Below are positions 1 to 5,877 of a stretch of 5,877 nt of DNA, one piece after another. Both the position numbers and the translations under genes were made by a program. Source of the stretch: Smithella sp. ME-1 (GTDB lineage Bacteria; Desulfobacterota; Syntrophia; Syntrophales; Smithellaceae); assembly GCA_000495415.1 (NCBI GenBank), contig AWGX01000717.1, positions 1 through 5,877 of the forward strand. Reading direction: 5' to 3'. Each line of letters begins with the position of its first letter. The stretch's first letter is position 1. The notes beneath the pieces were generated by a model. That model was given only the letters and a program-made list of their open reading frames with translations. It was not told the origin of the DNA and did not search any database.

Positions 1-238
1 GGTGGTTCAATCCACAGGAGAACAGATGACCACAGGGCTCGCATTTCTACGGTGGACAGGATATTTCGTTTCCACACTTTTTTTATATCTCGGGTTTTTA
101 TGGATTGCCATTGACAAAAGGAAACAGGGCTGGCACGACAAGATTGCGGGGACCGTTGTCATCCGCACGGCAAACATCGTGGACGGACCGCCACTTTCAT
201 CTGAAGAAAAATACCTTGACAAAGGCAGGGAGATTTAA
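1..238 (+). CDS. RDD family membrane protein, C-terminal part (5' truncated by window edge)
   Basis: This is the last ~78 codons of a gene whose start lies before the window. The first in-window codon is GTG, but the RDD domain would be incomplete if translation began there. Visible are one hydrophobic segment (about residues 18-37, GYFVSTLFLYLGFLWIAI) and then the conserved RDD-family ending DKRKQGWHDKIAGTVVI, with the invariant-looking D, Q-x-W-H-D and G-T-x-V. A hydrophilic tail of ~23 residues follows, and a TAA stop at 236-238. RDD proteins are small inner-membrane proteins with several helices; some act in ion transport but most have no known role. No clear terminator separates it from the tRNA gene 52 nt downstream, and nothing links it functionally to the genes to the right. 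The family assignment is firm; the function is not assigned. Confidence 0.88.
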   Translation, partial: VVQSTGEQMTTGLAFLRWTGYFVSTLFLYLGFLWIAIDKRKQGWHDKIAGTVVIRTANIVDGPPLSSEEKYLDKGREI

Positions 239-290
239 TAGAGCAGTCACCATAAAAAATTACTGCATTGATAACCCTATATACCGAAGT

Positions 291-366
291 GGGTCGGTAG
301 CTCAGTCGGTAGAGCATCGGACTGAAAATCCGAGTGTCGGCAGTTCGATTCTGCCCTGACCCACCA
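291..366 (+). tRNA. tRNA-Phe (anticodon GAA), CCA encoded
   Basis: A complete cloverleaf of 76 nt can be folded by eye. The acceptor stem GGGTCGG (291-297) pairs with CTGACCC (356-362) with one G-T wobble. The D stem is GCTC/GAGC (300-303, 312-315). The anticodon stem TCGGA/TCCGA (317-321, 329-333) encloses loop CTGAAAA, giving anticodon GAA at 324-326. The T stem GGCAG/CTGCC (339-343, 351-355) has loop TTCGATT. The discriminator is A363 and CCA is encoded at 364-366. All features fit elongator phenylalanine tRNA. A TATATA hexamer at 278-283 sits about 8 nt upstream and could be a -10 box, but no good -35 is visible at the right distance. An intrinsic terminator follows directly. Confidence 0.97.
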
Positions 367-374
367 TTAATATC

Positions 375-410
375 AAGGGGTTGGCCGTAAAGAGGTTAAC
401 CCCTTTTTCT
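375..410 (+). terminator. Rho-independent terminator of the tRNA-Phe gene
   Basis: AAGGGGTTGGCC (375-386) pairs with GGTTAACCCCTT (394-405) around a 7-nt loop, giving a ~12-bp stem with two G-U pairs. It runs into a T tract (404-408) followed by CTTT. It begins 8 nt after the tRNA CCA end, the expected place for a single-gene tRNA terminator. Confidence 0.85.
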
Positions 411-414
411 TTCG

Positions 415-434
415 TTGCTACCCTATTGCTACCC
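415..434. repeat. Two tandem copies of TTGCTACCC (11-nt period)
   Basis: TTGCTACCC occurs at 415-423 and again at 426-434, separated by TA. It lies just outside the tRNA terminator and within the integrase-tail-like reading frame. Short spaced direct repeats beside a tRNA can be arm-type integrase sites, but two copies are too few to decide. Confidence 0.5.
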
Positions 435-559
435 CAAAAGAACATTTTTCGTGACCGTGAATGATCTTTTCCTCATCCATGGTTGCTTATTTGTTGCATC
501 TGCCTATCTTCAATACTGGATGGATTCTTAATAACCGTCAAGTTGATCAATCGTTCGAA

Positions 560-587
560 TTGACAATTAGTTTTGATTTGGTATATA
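560..587 (+). promoter_or_regulatory. Sigma70-type promoter, TTGACA -16- TATATA with extended -10
   Basis: A perfect TTGACA -35 box (560-565) is followed after 16 bp by TATATA (582-587), which is preceded by TGG (579-581), an extended -10 element. TATATG at 584-589 would give an 18-bp spacer as an alternative. Transcription would start near 594. It points toward the PilZ gene, whose start codon is ~270 nt downstream, so the mRNA would have a long 5' leader. Prediction only. Confidence 0.6.
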
Positions 588-698
588 TGACAGCGGAAAC
601 TCATCAGAAATTTTACACAGCCACGACATAGAGGGGAGGTTGGAGCAACTATCGAGAGACATCTTTTGTTCATGTGAAATCATTCAGAGAATCAACGA

Positions 699-725
699 CG
701 ATACTTAATCATATTCATCGTATCG
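699..725. repeat. Inverted repeat CGATAC-N15-GTATCG in the leader
   Basis: A perfect 6-bp dyad, CGATAC (699-704) and GTATCG (720-725), is separated by 15 nt. It could form a weak RNA hairpin or be a protein-binding site. The octamer TCATCGT plus a variable base recurs at 715 and 735, a 20-nt spacing that is close to two helical turns. No known regulator is recognised. Confidence 0.35.
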
Positions 726-757
726 GTGTTGGAATCATCGTTTTATATATAAAATTT

Positions 758-776
758 CCCCGCATGTAATCCGGGG
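758..776 (+). promoter_or_regulatory. Hairpin CCCCG-N9-CGGGG in the leader of the PilZ gene
   Basis: CCCCG (758-762) and CGGGG (772-776) form a GC-rich stem with a 9-nt loop. It is flanked by AAATTT and ATTTC, which can extend the stem if two Ts bulge. There is no run of Ts directly after the stem, so it is not a typical intrinsic terminator. It lies ~88 nt before the PilZ start and may be an mRNA-stabilising or regulatory structure. Confidence 0.4.
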
Positions 777-829
777 ATTTCCTATAAGGGTATTTTTCAT
801 TTTTTCTTTTCACACTCACAAGGTGGGGC

Positions 830-847
830 ATGTGTTTCCGGTTATAA
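830..847 (+). CDS. Possible five-codon leader ORF upstream of the PilZ gene
   Basis: ATG at 830 opens a frame of five codons (MCFRL) that stops with TAA at 845-847, 16 nt before the PilZ ATG. It is preceded by AAGGTGGGG (820-828), the best Shine-Dalgarno-like sequence near here, with its AGG core about 6 nt before the ATG. By contrast, the PilZ ATG at 864 has no recognisable ribosome-binding site. Ribosomes terminating on this ORF could reinitiate at 864. This is an inference from spacing only, and such short ORFs arise by chance. Confidence 0.25.
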   Translation: MCFRL

Positions 848-863
848 CTACGGCATAATATAG

Positions 864-2951
864 ATGGGAAAAATTAAAGATAGTCAAAAACACATCACCA
901 TGGACAACCCACCGGGTCAAACGTCCGGAGAAGGTTTCTGGCCATCCCCGATTTTCCAGCACAACAATTTGTTCAATTCCCTCGAAACCGCACCGGTTTG
1001 GGAAAAGAAAAAGTTGATCAATAAGCTTAATTATATCCATTTCATGAATGATACTGTTCTTCTTCTGTTACGCCATTCACAATATGACGATTCGATTCTT
1101 ATAACGTCAAGAACGGAACCCTGTATTGATAATGCCTTAACCTGCCACTGGGATAGAAAACATCGCGATTTCAATCTGGACAATTATCATTTCAAGTACC
1201 TTATCATTCAGGAAGATCATTCCGTTATACTTGCGCCCGTGGTAATGAGAGAGGCAAGCGATACAAACATAACCATTGAGTTGCCGGAAAAAAGTTATGT
1301 TTTAAGCACTCGCCGGGCTCAGCGGTATATGTGCCGGGATGTCACGGTCGAGTTAATGCAAAGCGGTTTTTCAGCCATGGGGCAGTTAATCGATTTCAGT
1401 CCTAAAGCATTCAGGGTCAGGTTTAATACTGAAACGGTCCCATCTTTTCACTGTTATAATAGAAGCGTACCCTCTATTGTCAAACTGTCGAGCAACGGAA
1501 CCATTTATTTTTCAGAAAGCTGCCTTTTCATACGCCAGAAGCTGGACACGACCTGGAGGGAAATTGTCTTTTCACCGATATCCGACCATATAAACCGATT
1601 TCAGACAAAGGAGATTCGTAATCCCCGTCGGCAAATTTCTCCACCTATGACTGCCACATTTCAACATCCTTTTTTTAGAAAAAGGATGCATCGACAAATA
1701 TTTGATATTTCCATTACGGGATTTTCCGTTTATGACAAGGTTGATGAAGGCATCCTGATGCCCGGAATGATCATTCCTGAGCTTTTTATTAATTACGCCG
1801 GGATTCTCAAAATGAACTGCACGGCCCAGGTGGTGTACCGTCGCATTGAGGGGGAAAATGCCTGCTGTGGCTTTGCCATTCTGGATATGAATATTATCAG
1901 TTACAGTCGTCTGAACCAGATTCTAAGCACCAACACGGACGCACATGCGCACATCTCCACAGAGGTCGACATGGATGCTCTGTGGGAGTTGTTTTTCGAG
2001 ACAGGATTTATTTATCCCAAAAAGTACAAATCCATACATTCATATCGGGAAGACTTCAAAGAAACGTATCGAAAGCTCTATCGGGAAGACTCGGAGATCG
2101 CGAGGCATTTCACGTATGAGAAAAATGGGAAGATTTACGGTCATCTGTCCATGGTGAAAGCATATGAAAATGCATGGCTCATCCACCACCATGCAGCCCG
2201 CCCCCTGGAAAACAAACTCCCCGGATTTCAGGTATTGAAGAACATCACACTTTTTTCTCATGGTGTATGCCAATTTCCATCGGCAAGAATGGACTACGTA
2301 ATGTGTTATTTTCGCCCCGACAACACGTTTCCCGATCGCATATTTGGAGGATTCTCAAGAAAACTGAATACTCCCGAAGCGTGTTCTCTTGATCTTTTTT
2401 CTTACCTGACATATACTGCAAAAACGTCACAGAATCCATTGTCCGAAGAATGGCAGTTGGGAGAGAGTTCTCCTTCCGAAATAAAGGAGTTGGAGCATTT
2501 CTACCGTCATCATTCCGGAGGTTTGTTTCTGAAAGTCCTGGGAAAGGGAAACGCTCCCCTATGCGGTGAATCCCTTGAGGAAGTTTCAGCGCGTCACGGT
2601 TTCTTGAGAAAGTGGCAAATATTTTCTCTAATATACAAAAAGAATTTATGCGCCTTCCTGATTGCGAATCAATCAAGTCTCGGAATCAATCTGTCTGAGC
2701 TTTTAAACAGTGTTACTATTATGGTGATTGATCCTGAACATTTGCCATGGGAATCTCTTTTCCCTGCCGTCGAACAGATTTCGCTACTCTATCAGACGGA
2801 CAAAATTCCACTTTTGGTCTATCCGCCTGTTTACGTCGAAGCAAATGAAATTCCCTGTGAAAAACAATACCAACTTTGGATTCTTGATGCAAATTATATT
2901 AATGAATTCATGCAGTTCACACAACGAAGATTCAGAATGAAATATGAATAA
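864..2951 (+). CDS. Tandem PilZ-domain protein with C-terminal GNAT-like region
   Basis: This is a 695-residue soluble protein with no signal peptide or membrane helix. Residues ~50-145 resemble the beta-rich domain that precedes PilZ in YcgR-type proteins. PilZ 1 (~146-245) carries R150xxxR154 but D177-x-S179-xx-A182, so the final Gly of the D/NxSxxG signature is lost. PilZ 2 (~250-355) has R252xxxR256 and an intact D281-x-S283-xx-G286, the signature of c-di-GMP binding. The C-terminal half (~371-695) looks like two successive GNAT-type folds (about 371-505 with NGKIYGHLSMVKAYENAWLI, and 536-690 with LGINLSELLNSVTIMVID). No acetyl-CoA loop (R/QxxGxG/A) is visible, so the fold and any catalysis are inferred. 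The likely role is a c-di-GMP effector acting through its C-terminus. The start at ATG 864 directly follows an in-frame TAG and lacks a clear ribosome-binding site; ATG 900 is the next option. The stop overlaps the kinase gene by 8 bp. Confidence 0.9.
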   Translation: MGKIKDSQKHITMDNPPGQTSGEGFWPSPIFQHNNLFNSLETAPVWEKKKLINKLNYIHFMNDTVLLLLRHSQYDDSILITSRTEPCIDNALTCHWDRKHRDFNLDNYHFKYLIIQEDHSVILAPVVMREASDTNITIELPEKSYVLSTRRAQRYMCRDVTVELMQSGFSAMGQLIDFSPKAFRVRFNTETVPSFHCYNRSVPSIVKLSSNGTIYFSESCLFIRQKLDTTWREIVFSPISDHINRFQTKEIRNPRRQISPPMTATFQHPFFRKRMHRQIFDISITGFSVYDKVDEGILMPGMIIPELFINYAGILKMNCTAQVVYRRIEGENACCGFAILDMNIISYSRLNQILSTNTDAHAHISTEVDMDALWELFFETGFIYPKKYKSIHSYREDFKETYRKLYREDSEIARHFTYEKNGKIYGHLSMVKAYENAWLIHHHAARPLENKLPGFQVLKNITLFSHGVCQFPSARMDYVMCYFRPDNTFPDRIFGGFSRKLNTPEACSLDLFSYLTYTAKTSQNPLSEEWQLGESSPSEIKELEHFYRHHSGGLFLKVLGKGNAPLCGESLEEVSARHGFLRKWQIFSLIYKKNLCAFLIANQSSLGINLSELLNSVTIMVIDPEHLPWESLFPAVEQISLLYQTDKIPLLVYPPVYVEANEIPCEKQYQLWILDANYINEFMQFTQRRFRMKYE

Positions 2952-5784
2952 AGAAGAAGTTCCTTTATACAACAGTAGAATAATTCAAAATTACATTGAA
3001 TATTTGCAGAAAAATCATCCCGAGGCAGATATTGCCCATATTATTAATTATGCGGGAATAACCCCCTATCAACTTGAAGACGGCGCTCACTGGTTTACTC
3101 AAAGGCAGATTGACCGCTTTCAGGAAATCCTGAAAGAAACATTTCCCGATTCGAACATCCCCCGGGAAGTTGGGCGCCAATTCGCCACATCCAAGACGTC
3201 GGGTGCCATATCCCAGTATGTGCTTGGCTTTATTACGCCCGCATCCGCCTATGCCATGATTGAAAGACTCCAGCACCTGCTGACCCGCGCCTCGGATATT
3301 TCCTCAAAAAGTTTGGGCCCAGCCCGACTTGAAGTGATCGTGAAACCAAAAGCGGGCGTCACCGAAAATCCCGGCCAATGTGAAAACCGGATCGGAACGT
3401 ATGAATCGATAGCGAAGCTGTTCACAAACAAGCTTGCCAACGTTGACCATCCTGCCTGCATTCACCGGGGCGGCGAAATGTGCCGTTACATAATCACCTG
3501 GGAAAGGACGCCGTTTTTATTATGGAAACGAATTCGCAATTACAGTCTCCTTGGGGGAGTCGTCCTTTGCTCGGCCTTCGCCTTGTTTTTGCCGGCGCCA
3601 CTAATACTTGCGGCGGCTTTCACAGGCGGCGTGATTGTAACGGGTCTTTCCTTTTATTCGAAGCATGTGGAAGTGCAGGAACTGAAAACAAACCTGAAAA
3701 ATCAAGGAGAAACGGCCAAAAACCTCATCAATGAGACCAACGTTCGGTATAACAACGCCATGCTGATTCAGGAGATCGGTCAGGCCATTTCTGTTGTTCT
3801 CGATATCGATGATCTGCTCAAATCTATTATGGAAGCTCTGAGAAAGCGTCTGGAATTCGACAGGGGCATGATTATGCTGGCCCATCGTGATAAAACCCGT
3901 CTCGTATACACCGCCGGCTACGGGTACAATCCTGAACACGAACAGCATATGGCAGGTGCAGAGTTCCATCTTGACAATCCCGATTCCAGGGGTCCCATAG
4001 TTGAGTCGTTCAGGAAGCAAGTTCCTGTACTGGTCGATAATCTGGTTGAAATAGAGCATATTCTCTCAAAAAGGAGCCGTGATTTTGCTTCACAAATGGG
4101 CACACATGGATTTATCAGCGTTCCCATTATCTACGAAGGCTCTTCTATAGGAATACTTGCCGTGGATAACGCACGTACAAAACGGCCACTAAGCCAGACA
4201 GATGTGAGCATTTTGATGGGAATCGCACCTCAGATAGCCATTTGTATCAATAATGCAAAGTCTTATCATCTCATCCGGGAGAGCGAAGAAAAATTCCGTT
4301 CCTTGAGTGAAAATGCCCCCGATATTATCTACACACTCGATGCCAGGGAAGCATTCACGTATATCAATCCCGCCTGGAATAAAATACTGGGATACGAAGA
4401 AGGGGATGTCATCGGAAGATATTTTATAGATTTTGCAAGGAAGGAAGACATCGGGAATTATGTTCGACTTTTTAAGCAAATGAGAGACAACGGAGAAACA
4501 GTAAGAGATTACGCCGGCGTCCTGTTACATAAAGACGGTTCGGAACGTTTTTTCAGCATGAGCGGCGCTCCCAAACTGGATTCGACGGGAACGGCGGTTG
4601 GGGTAATAGGCGTTTTCAAAGACATCACTTATCGTAAACAACTTGAAGCACAGTTAATCCAGGCTCAAAAAATGGAGGCAATCGGCACCTTGGCGGGAGG
4701 TATCGCCCATGATTTCAATAACCTGCTTATGGGGATACAGGGATTTGCGTCTTTAATGCTGTTGAATGCCGATAAAAACCACCCAAACTATGAAAAAGCA
4801 CAGAGAATAGAGGACTTGGTTAAAAGTGGGGCGGATTTGACCCGACAACTTCTCGGGTTTGCCCGTGGAGGGAAATATGAGATCAAAGCAACGGATTTAA
4901 ATGAGATTGTCGAGAAGACCTCCAATATGTTCAAAAGGACGCACAAAGATATTCTTATCCATCATAAATATGAGCAGGAACTGTGGACAGTTGAGGCGGA
5001 CCGAGGACAAATTGAGCAGGTGTTGTTGAACATTTATGTAAATGCCTGGCAGGCTATGCCCGGAGGCGGCAATCTGTACTTGGAAACGTCCAATATTGTT
5101 CTCAATGAGGATTACGCGAAATTGCTGTCCGCCGAGCCGGGACCGTATGTTCTTGTATCGGTAAGGGATTCGGGAACGGGAATGGACGAACAGACCCGGA
5201 AGCGTATATTCGAGCCGTTTTTTACAACGAAAGAGATGGGTCGGGGTGCGGGTTTGGGTCTTGCCTCAGTATATGGCATTGTGAGGGGCCATAAGGGGAT
5301 CATCCACGTCGAGAGTGAACCGGGATATGGATCGACATTTTTCATATATCTTCCTGCATCGGAAAAGAAAGTTGTCCTTGAGGAGCGTGAATTTTCAGAA
5401 ATATTAAGAGGTTGGGGAACCATTCTCATTGTGGAAGATGAGGAAATGATCGCTGATGTGAGTCGGGAAATTCTGGAGAAGCTTGGGTACAGAGTATTTG
5501 TTGCCCATAGCGGAACGGAGGCCATTGAGACGTACAGGGAAAAAGAAAATGAAATAGATTTGTTGATTCTGGATATGATTATGCCCGGCATGGGAGCGGA
5601 AGAAACGTTTGACACTCTGAAAACGATGAATCCCGACATTCGTGTGATACTTTCCAGTGGATATAGTATCAACAATCGGGTTAAGGAACTCATGGAGCGG
5701 GGATGCAAGGGGTTCATTCAGAAACCTTACAACATTCAAATCCTGTCGAAGAAAATAAGAGAGGTTATGAATTCATTTTCATAA
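2944..5784 (+). CDS. Membrane-anchored hybrid sensor histidine kinase (sensor-TM2-GAF-PAS-HisKA-HATPase-REC)
   Basis: This 946-residue protein should autophosphorylate on His and pass phosphate to its own receiver. In order: an N-terminal sensor domain (1-186) ending in HPACIHRGGEMCRY, with H169, C172, H174 and C180, resembling V4R/heme-NO-type sensor folds; two hydrophobic helices (~199-217, 219-237) joined by a very short turn after WKRIRN, so both ends should be cytoplasmic; a coiled linker (~240-272); GAF (~273-438); PAS (~446-567); HisKA with H589 in GGIAHDFNN; HATPase with N696/N700 (N box), DSGTGM (742-747), FEPFF (756-760) and GAGLGL (768-773); and a receiver (~826-942) with E831/D832, phospho-acceptor D877, S904 and K927. 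All catalytic residues are present. It starts at an ATG overlapping the PilZ stop (ATGAATAA), without a strong Shine-Dalgarno sequence, which suggests translational coupling. There is no output domain, so an outside partner is expected. The ligand is unknown. Confidence 0.95.
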   Translation: MNKEEVPLYNSRIIQNYIEYLQKNHPEADIAHIINYAGITPYQLEDGAHWFTQRQIDRFQEILKETFPDSNIPREVGRQFATSKTSGAISQYVLGFITPASAYAMIERLQHLLTRASDISSKSLGPARLEVIVKPKAGVTENPGQCENRIGTYESIAKLFTNKLANVDHPACIHRGGEMCRYIITWERTPFLLWKRIRNYSLLGGVVLCSAFALFLPAPLILAAAFTGGVIVTGLSFYSKHVEVQELKTNLKNQGETAKNLINETNVRYNNAMLIQEIGQAISVVLDIDDLLKSIMEALRKRLEFDRGMIMLAHRDKTRLVYTAGYGYNPEHEQHMAGAEFHLDNPDSRGPIVESFRKQVPVLVDNLVEIEHILSKRSRDFASQMGTHGFISVPIIYEGSSIGILAVDNARTKRPLSQTDVSILMGIAPQIAICINNAKSYHLIRESEEKFRSLSENAPDIIYTLDAREAFTYINPAWNKILGYEEGDVIGRYFIDFARKEDIGNYVRLFKQMRDNGETVRDYAGVLLHKDGSERFFSMSGAPKLDSTGTAVGVIGVFKDITYRKQLEAQLIQAQKMEAIGTLAGGIAHDFNNLLMGIQGFASLMLLNADKNHPNYEKAQRIEDLVKSGADLTRQLLGFARGGKYEIKATDLNEIVEKTSNMFKRTHKDILIHHKYEQELWTVEADRGQIEQVLLNIYVNAWQAMPGGGNLYLETSNIVLNEDYAKLLSAEPGPYVLVSVRDSGTGMDEQTRKRIFEPFFTTKEMGRGAGLGLASVYGIVRGHKGIIHVESEPGYGSTFFIYLPASEKKVVLEEREFSEILRGWGTILIVEDEEMIADVSREILEKLGYRVFVAHSGTEAIETYREKENEIDLLILDMIMPGMGAEETFDTLKTMNPDIRVILSSGYSINNRVKELMERGCKGFIQKPYNIQILSKKIREVMNSFS

Positions 5785-5811
5785 CAAGTGAACGAAGTTG
5801 CACAACGACAT

Positions 5812-5838
5812 TTTGGAATCCAAATGGATTGCAATTGC
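5812..5838. repeat. Overlapping inverted repeats in the 86-nt spacer after the kinase gene
   Basis: TTTGG-AAT-CCAAA (5812-5824) and AATCC-AAAT-GGATT (5817-5830) are both perfect 5-bp inverted repeats and share bases, so only one can fold at a time. The palindrome GCAATTGC (5831-5838) follows directly. The stems are A+T-rich and no T tract follows, so this is not a convincing terminator. Operator-like use for the next gene is possible. Confidence 0.45.
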
Positions 5839-5857
5839 TTGAGCCCGTATTAGCATT

Positions 5858-5864
5858 GAGGAGA
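5858..5864 (+). promoter_or_regulatory. Strong ribosome-binding site GAGGAGA for the gene starting at 5871
   Basis: GAGGAGA matches the anti-Shine-Dalgarno well and lies 6 nt before the ATG at 5871. This fixes the start of the downstream gene although only two codons of it are visible. It contrasts with the weak initiation signals of the two genes before it. Confidence 0.75.
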
Positions 5865-5870
5865 CAGTGT

Positions 5871-5877
5871 ATGAAAT
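5871..5877 (+). CDS. Start of a downstream gene (truncated by window edge)
   Basis: Only ATG AAA T is visible (Met-Lys). The call rests on the near-ideal ribosome-binding site at 5858-5864 with 6-nt spacing. The gene lies 86 nt after the kinase stop on the same strand with no terminator between them, so it may be co-transcribed with the PilZ/kinase pair and could be their partner. The product cannot be told. Confidence 0.6.

Larger units (their letters stand above)
302..472 (-). pseudogene. Possible remnant of a tyrosine-integrase C-terminus abutting tRNA-Phe
   Basis: On the minus strand an open frame of ~56 codons runs from 472 to a TGA at 302-304 and reads through the terminator into the tRNA. 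Around 436-392 it reads WGSNRVATKEKGVNL, then continues antisense to the tRNA. Tails of this flavour (S/G-N-x-V-A-T-K and similar, then read-through into a tRNA) are, from memory, common at the ends of tyrosine integrases whose gene lies next to the tRNA used as attachment site. No catalytic motif (R, H-x-x-R, Y) is present, and the same frame is closed by TGA at 473-475. At best this is a scar of an excised or decayed element. The resemblance could be chance; confidence is low. Confidence 0.22.
411..863. other. 453-nt intergenic region without a convincing gene; promoter and leader of the PilZ/kinase operon
   Basis: No protein gene is supported on either strand. The longest minus-strand frame (473-673, 66 codons) has no recognisable motif and no good ribosome-binding site. 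Working from the left, the region holds the tandem repeat after the tRNA terminator, a strong sigma70-like promoter at 560-587, a purine-rich Shine-Dalgarno-like run GAGGGGAGG at 631-639 with no usable start codon at proper spacing, a CGATAC/GTATCG dyad (699-725), an A+T-rich tract (741-757), a CCCCG/CGGGG hairpin (758-776), a pyrimidine-rich stretch (793-814), and a possible five-codon ORF (830-847). Confidence 0.7.

Noticed and set aside
243..266. GCAGT...ACTGC inverted repeat between the RDD gene and the tRNA, as a terminator
   Set aside because: Only a 5-bp stem with a 14-nt loop and no T tract after it.
473..673. 66-codon minus-strand open frame in the intergenic region
   Set aside because: No recognisable motif and no ribosome-binding site; it lies opposite the predicted promoter of the PilZ gene. 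It is in frame with the integrase-like tail but is separated from it by a TGA.
640..708. 22-codon frame from TTG after GAGGGGAGG
   Set aside because: The start would touch the Shine-Dalgarno run with no spacing, and no other start codon fits.
5112..5739. Long minus-strand open frames (201 and 111 codons) opposite the kinase gene
   Set aside because: They lie opposite the HATPase and receiver coding sequence, whose catalytic motifs are intact; their low-complexity composition is typical of antisense shadows.
5825..5839. TGG...TTGCTT resembling a sigma54 promoter before the last gene
   Set aside because: The spacing between the GG and GC elements is one base too short for the usual sigma54 pattern, and the -24 box lacks the CAC.
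1..5877. CRISPR array, insertion sequence or rRNA
   Set aside because: No regularly spaced repeats, no transposase motifs or terminal inverted repeats, and no rRNA-like segments were seen.

Overview
The window suggests a Gram-negative bacterium of the sulfate-reducing or syntrophic Desulfobacterota (former Deltaproteobacteria) type. This is an inference from protein style: a soluble-sensor/GAF/PAS histidine kinase with the QKMEAIGTLAGGIAHDFNN H-box and a fused C-terminal receiver, next to a long PilZ protein. No species can be named from the sequence.

Layout, left to right. (1) Positions 1-238 hold the 3' end of an RDD-family membrane protein gene. (2) Positions 291-366 hold a complete tRNA-Phe(GAA) with encoded CCA, followed by a good intrinsic terminator (375-410). 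The minus strand across this stretch carries an integrase-tail-like reading frame, possibly the scar of an element that used the tRNA as its attachment site. (3) Positions 411-863 hold no convincing gene. They contain a strong sigma70-type promoter (560-587), an implied leader of about 270 nt, several inverted repeats and a possible five-codon leader ORF. (4) Positions 864-2951 encode a 695-residue protein with two PilZ (c-di-GMP-binding) domains and a C-terminal half that looks like two GNAT-type acyltransferase folds. (5) Positions 2944-5784 overlap it by 8 bp and encode a 946-residue membrane-anchored hybrid histidine kinase: Cys/His-containing N-terminal sensor, two-helix membrane hairpin, coiled coil, GAF, PAS, HisKA, HATPase and receiver. 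(6) After an 86-nt spacer with no terminator, a new gene begins at 5871 behind a strong Shine-Dalgarno sequence and runs off the window.

The two large genes form a tight, probably translationally coupled unit. It joins a c-di-GMP effector with a phosphorelay sensor, both predicted on the cytoplasmic side. The kinase ends in a receiver and no DNA-binding output is encoded here, so the downstream partner (possibly the gene starting at 5871, or the PilZ protein itself) is unknown. The most interesting material is the PilZ-PilZ-GNAT-like architecture, the sensor domain of the kinase and the long leader of the operon.
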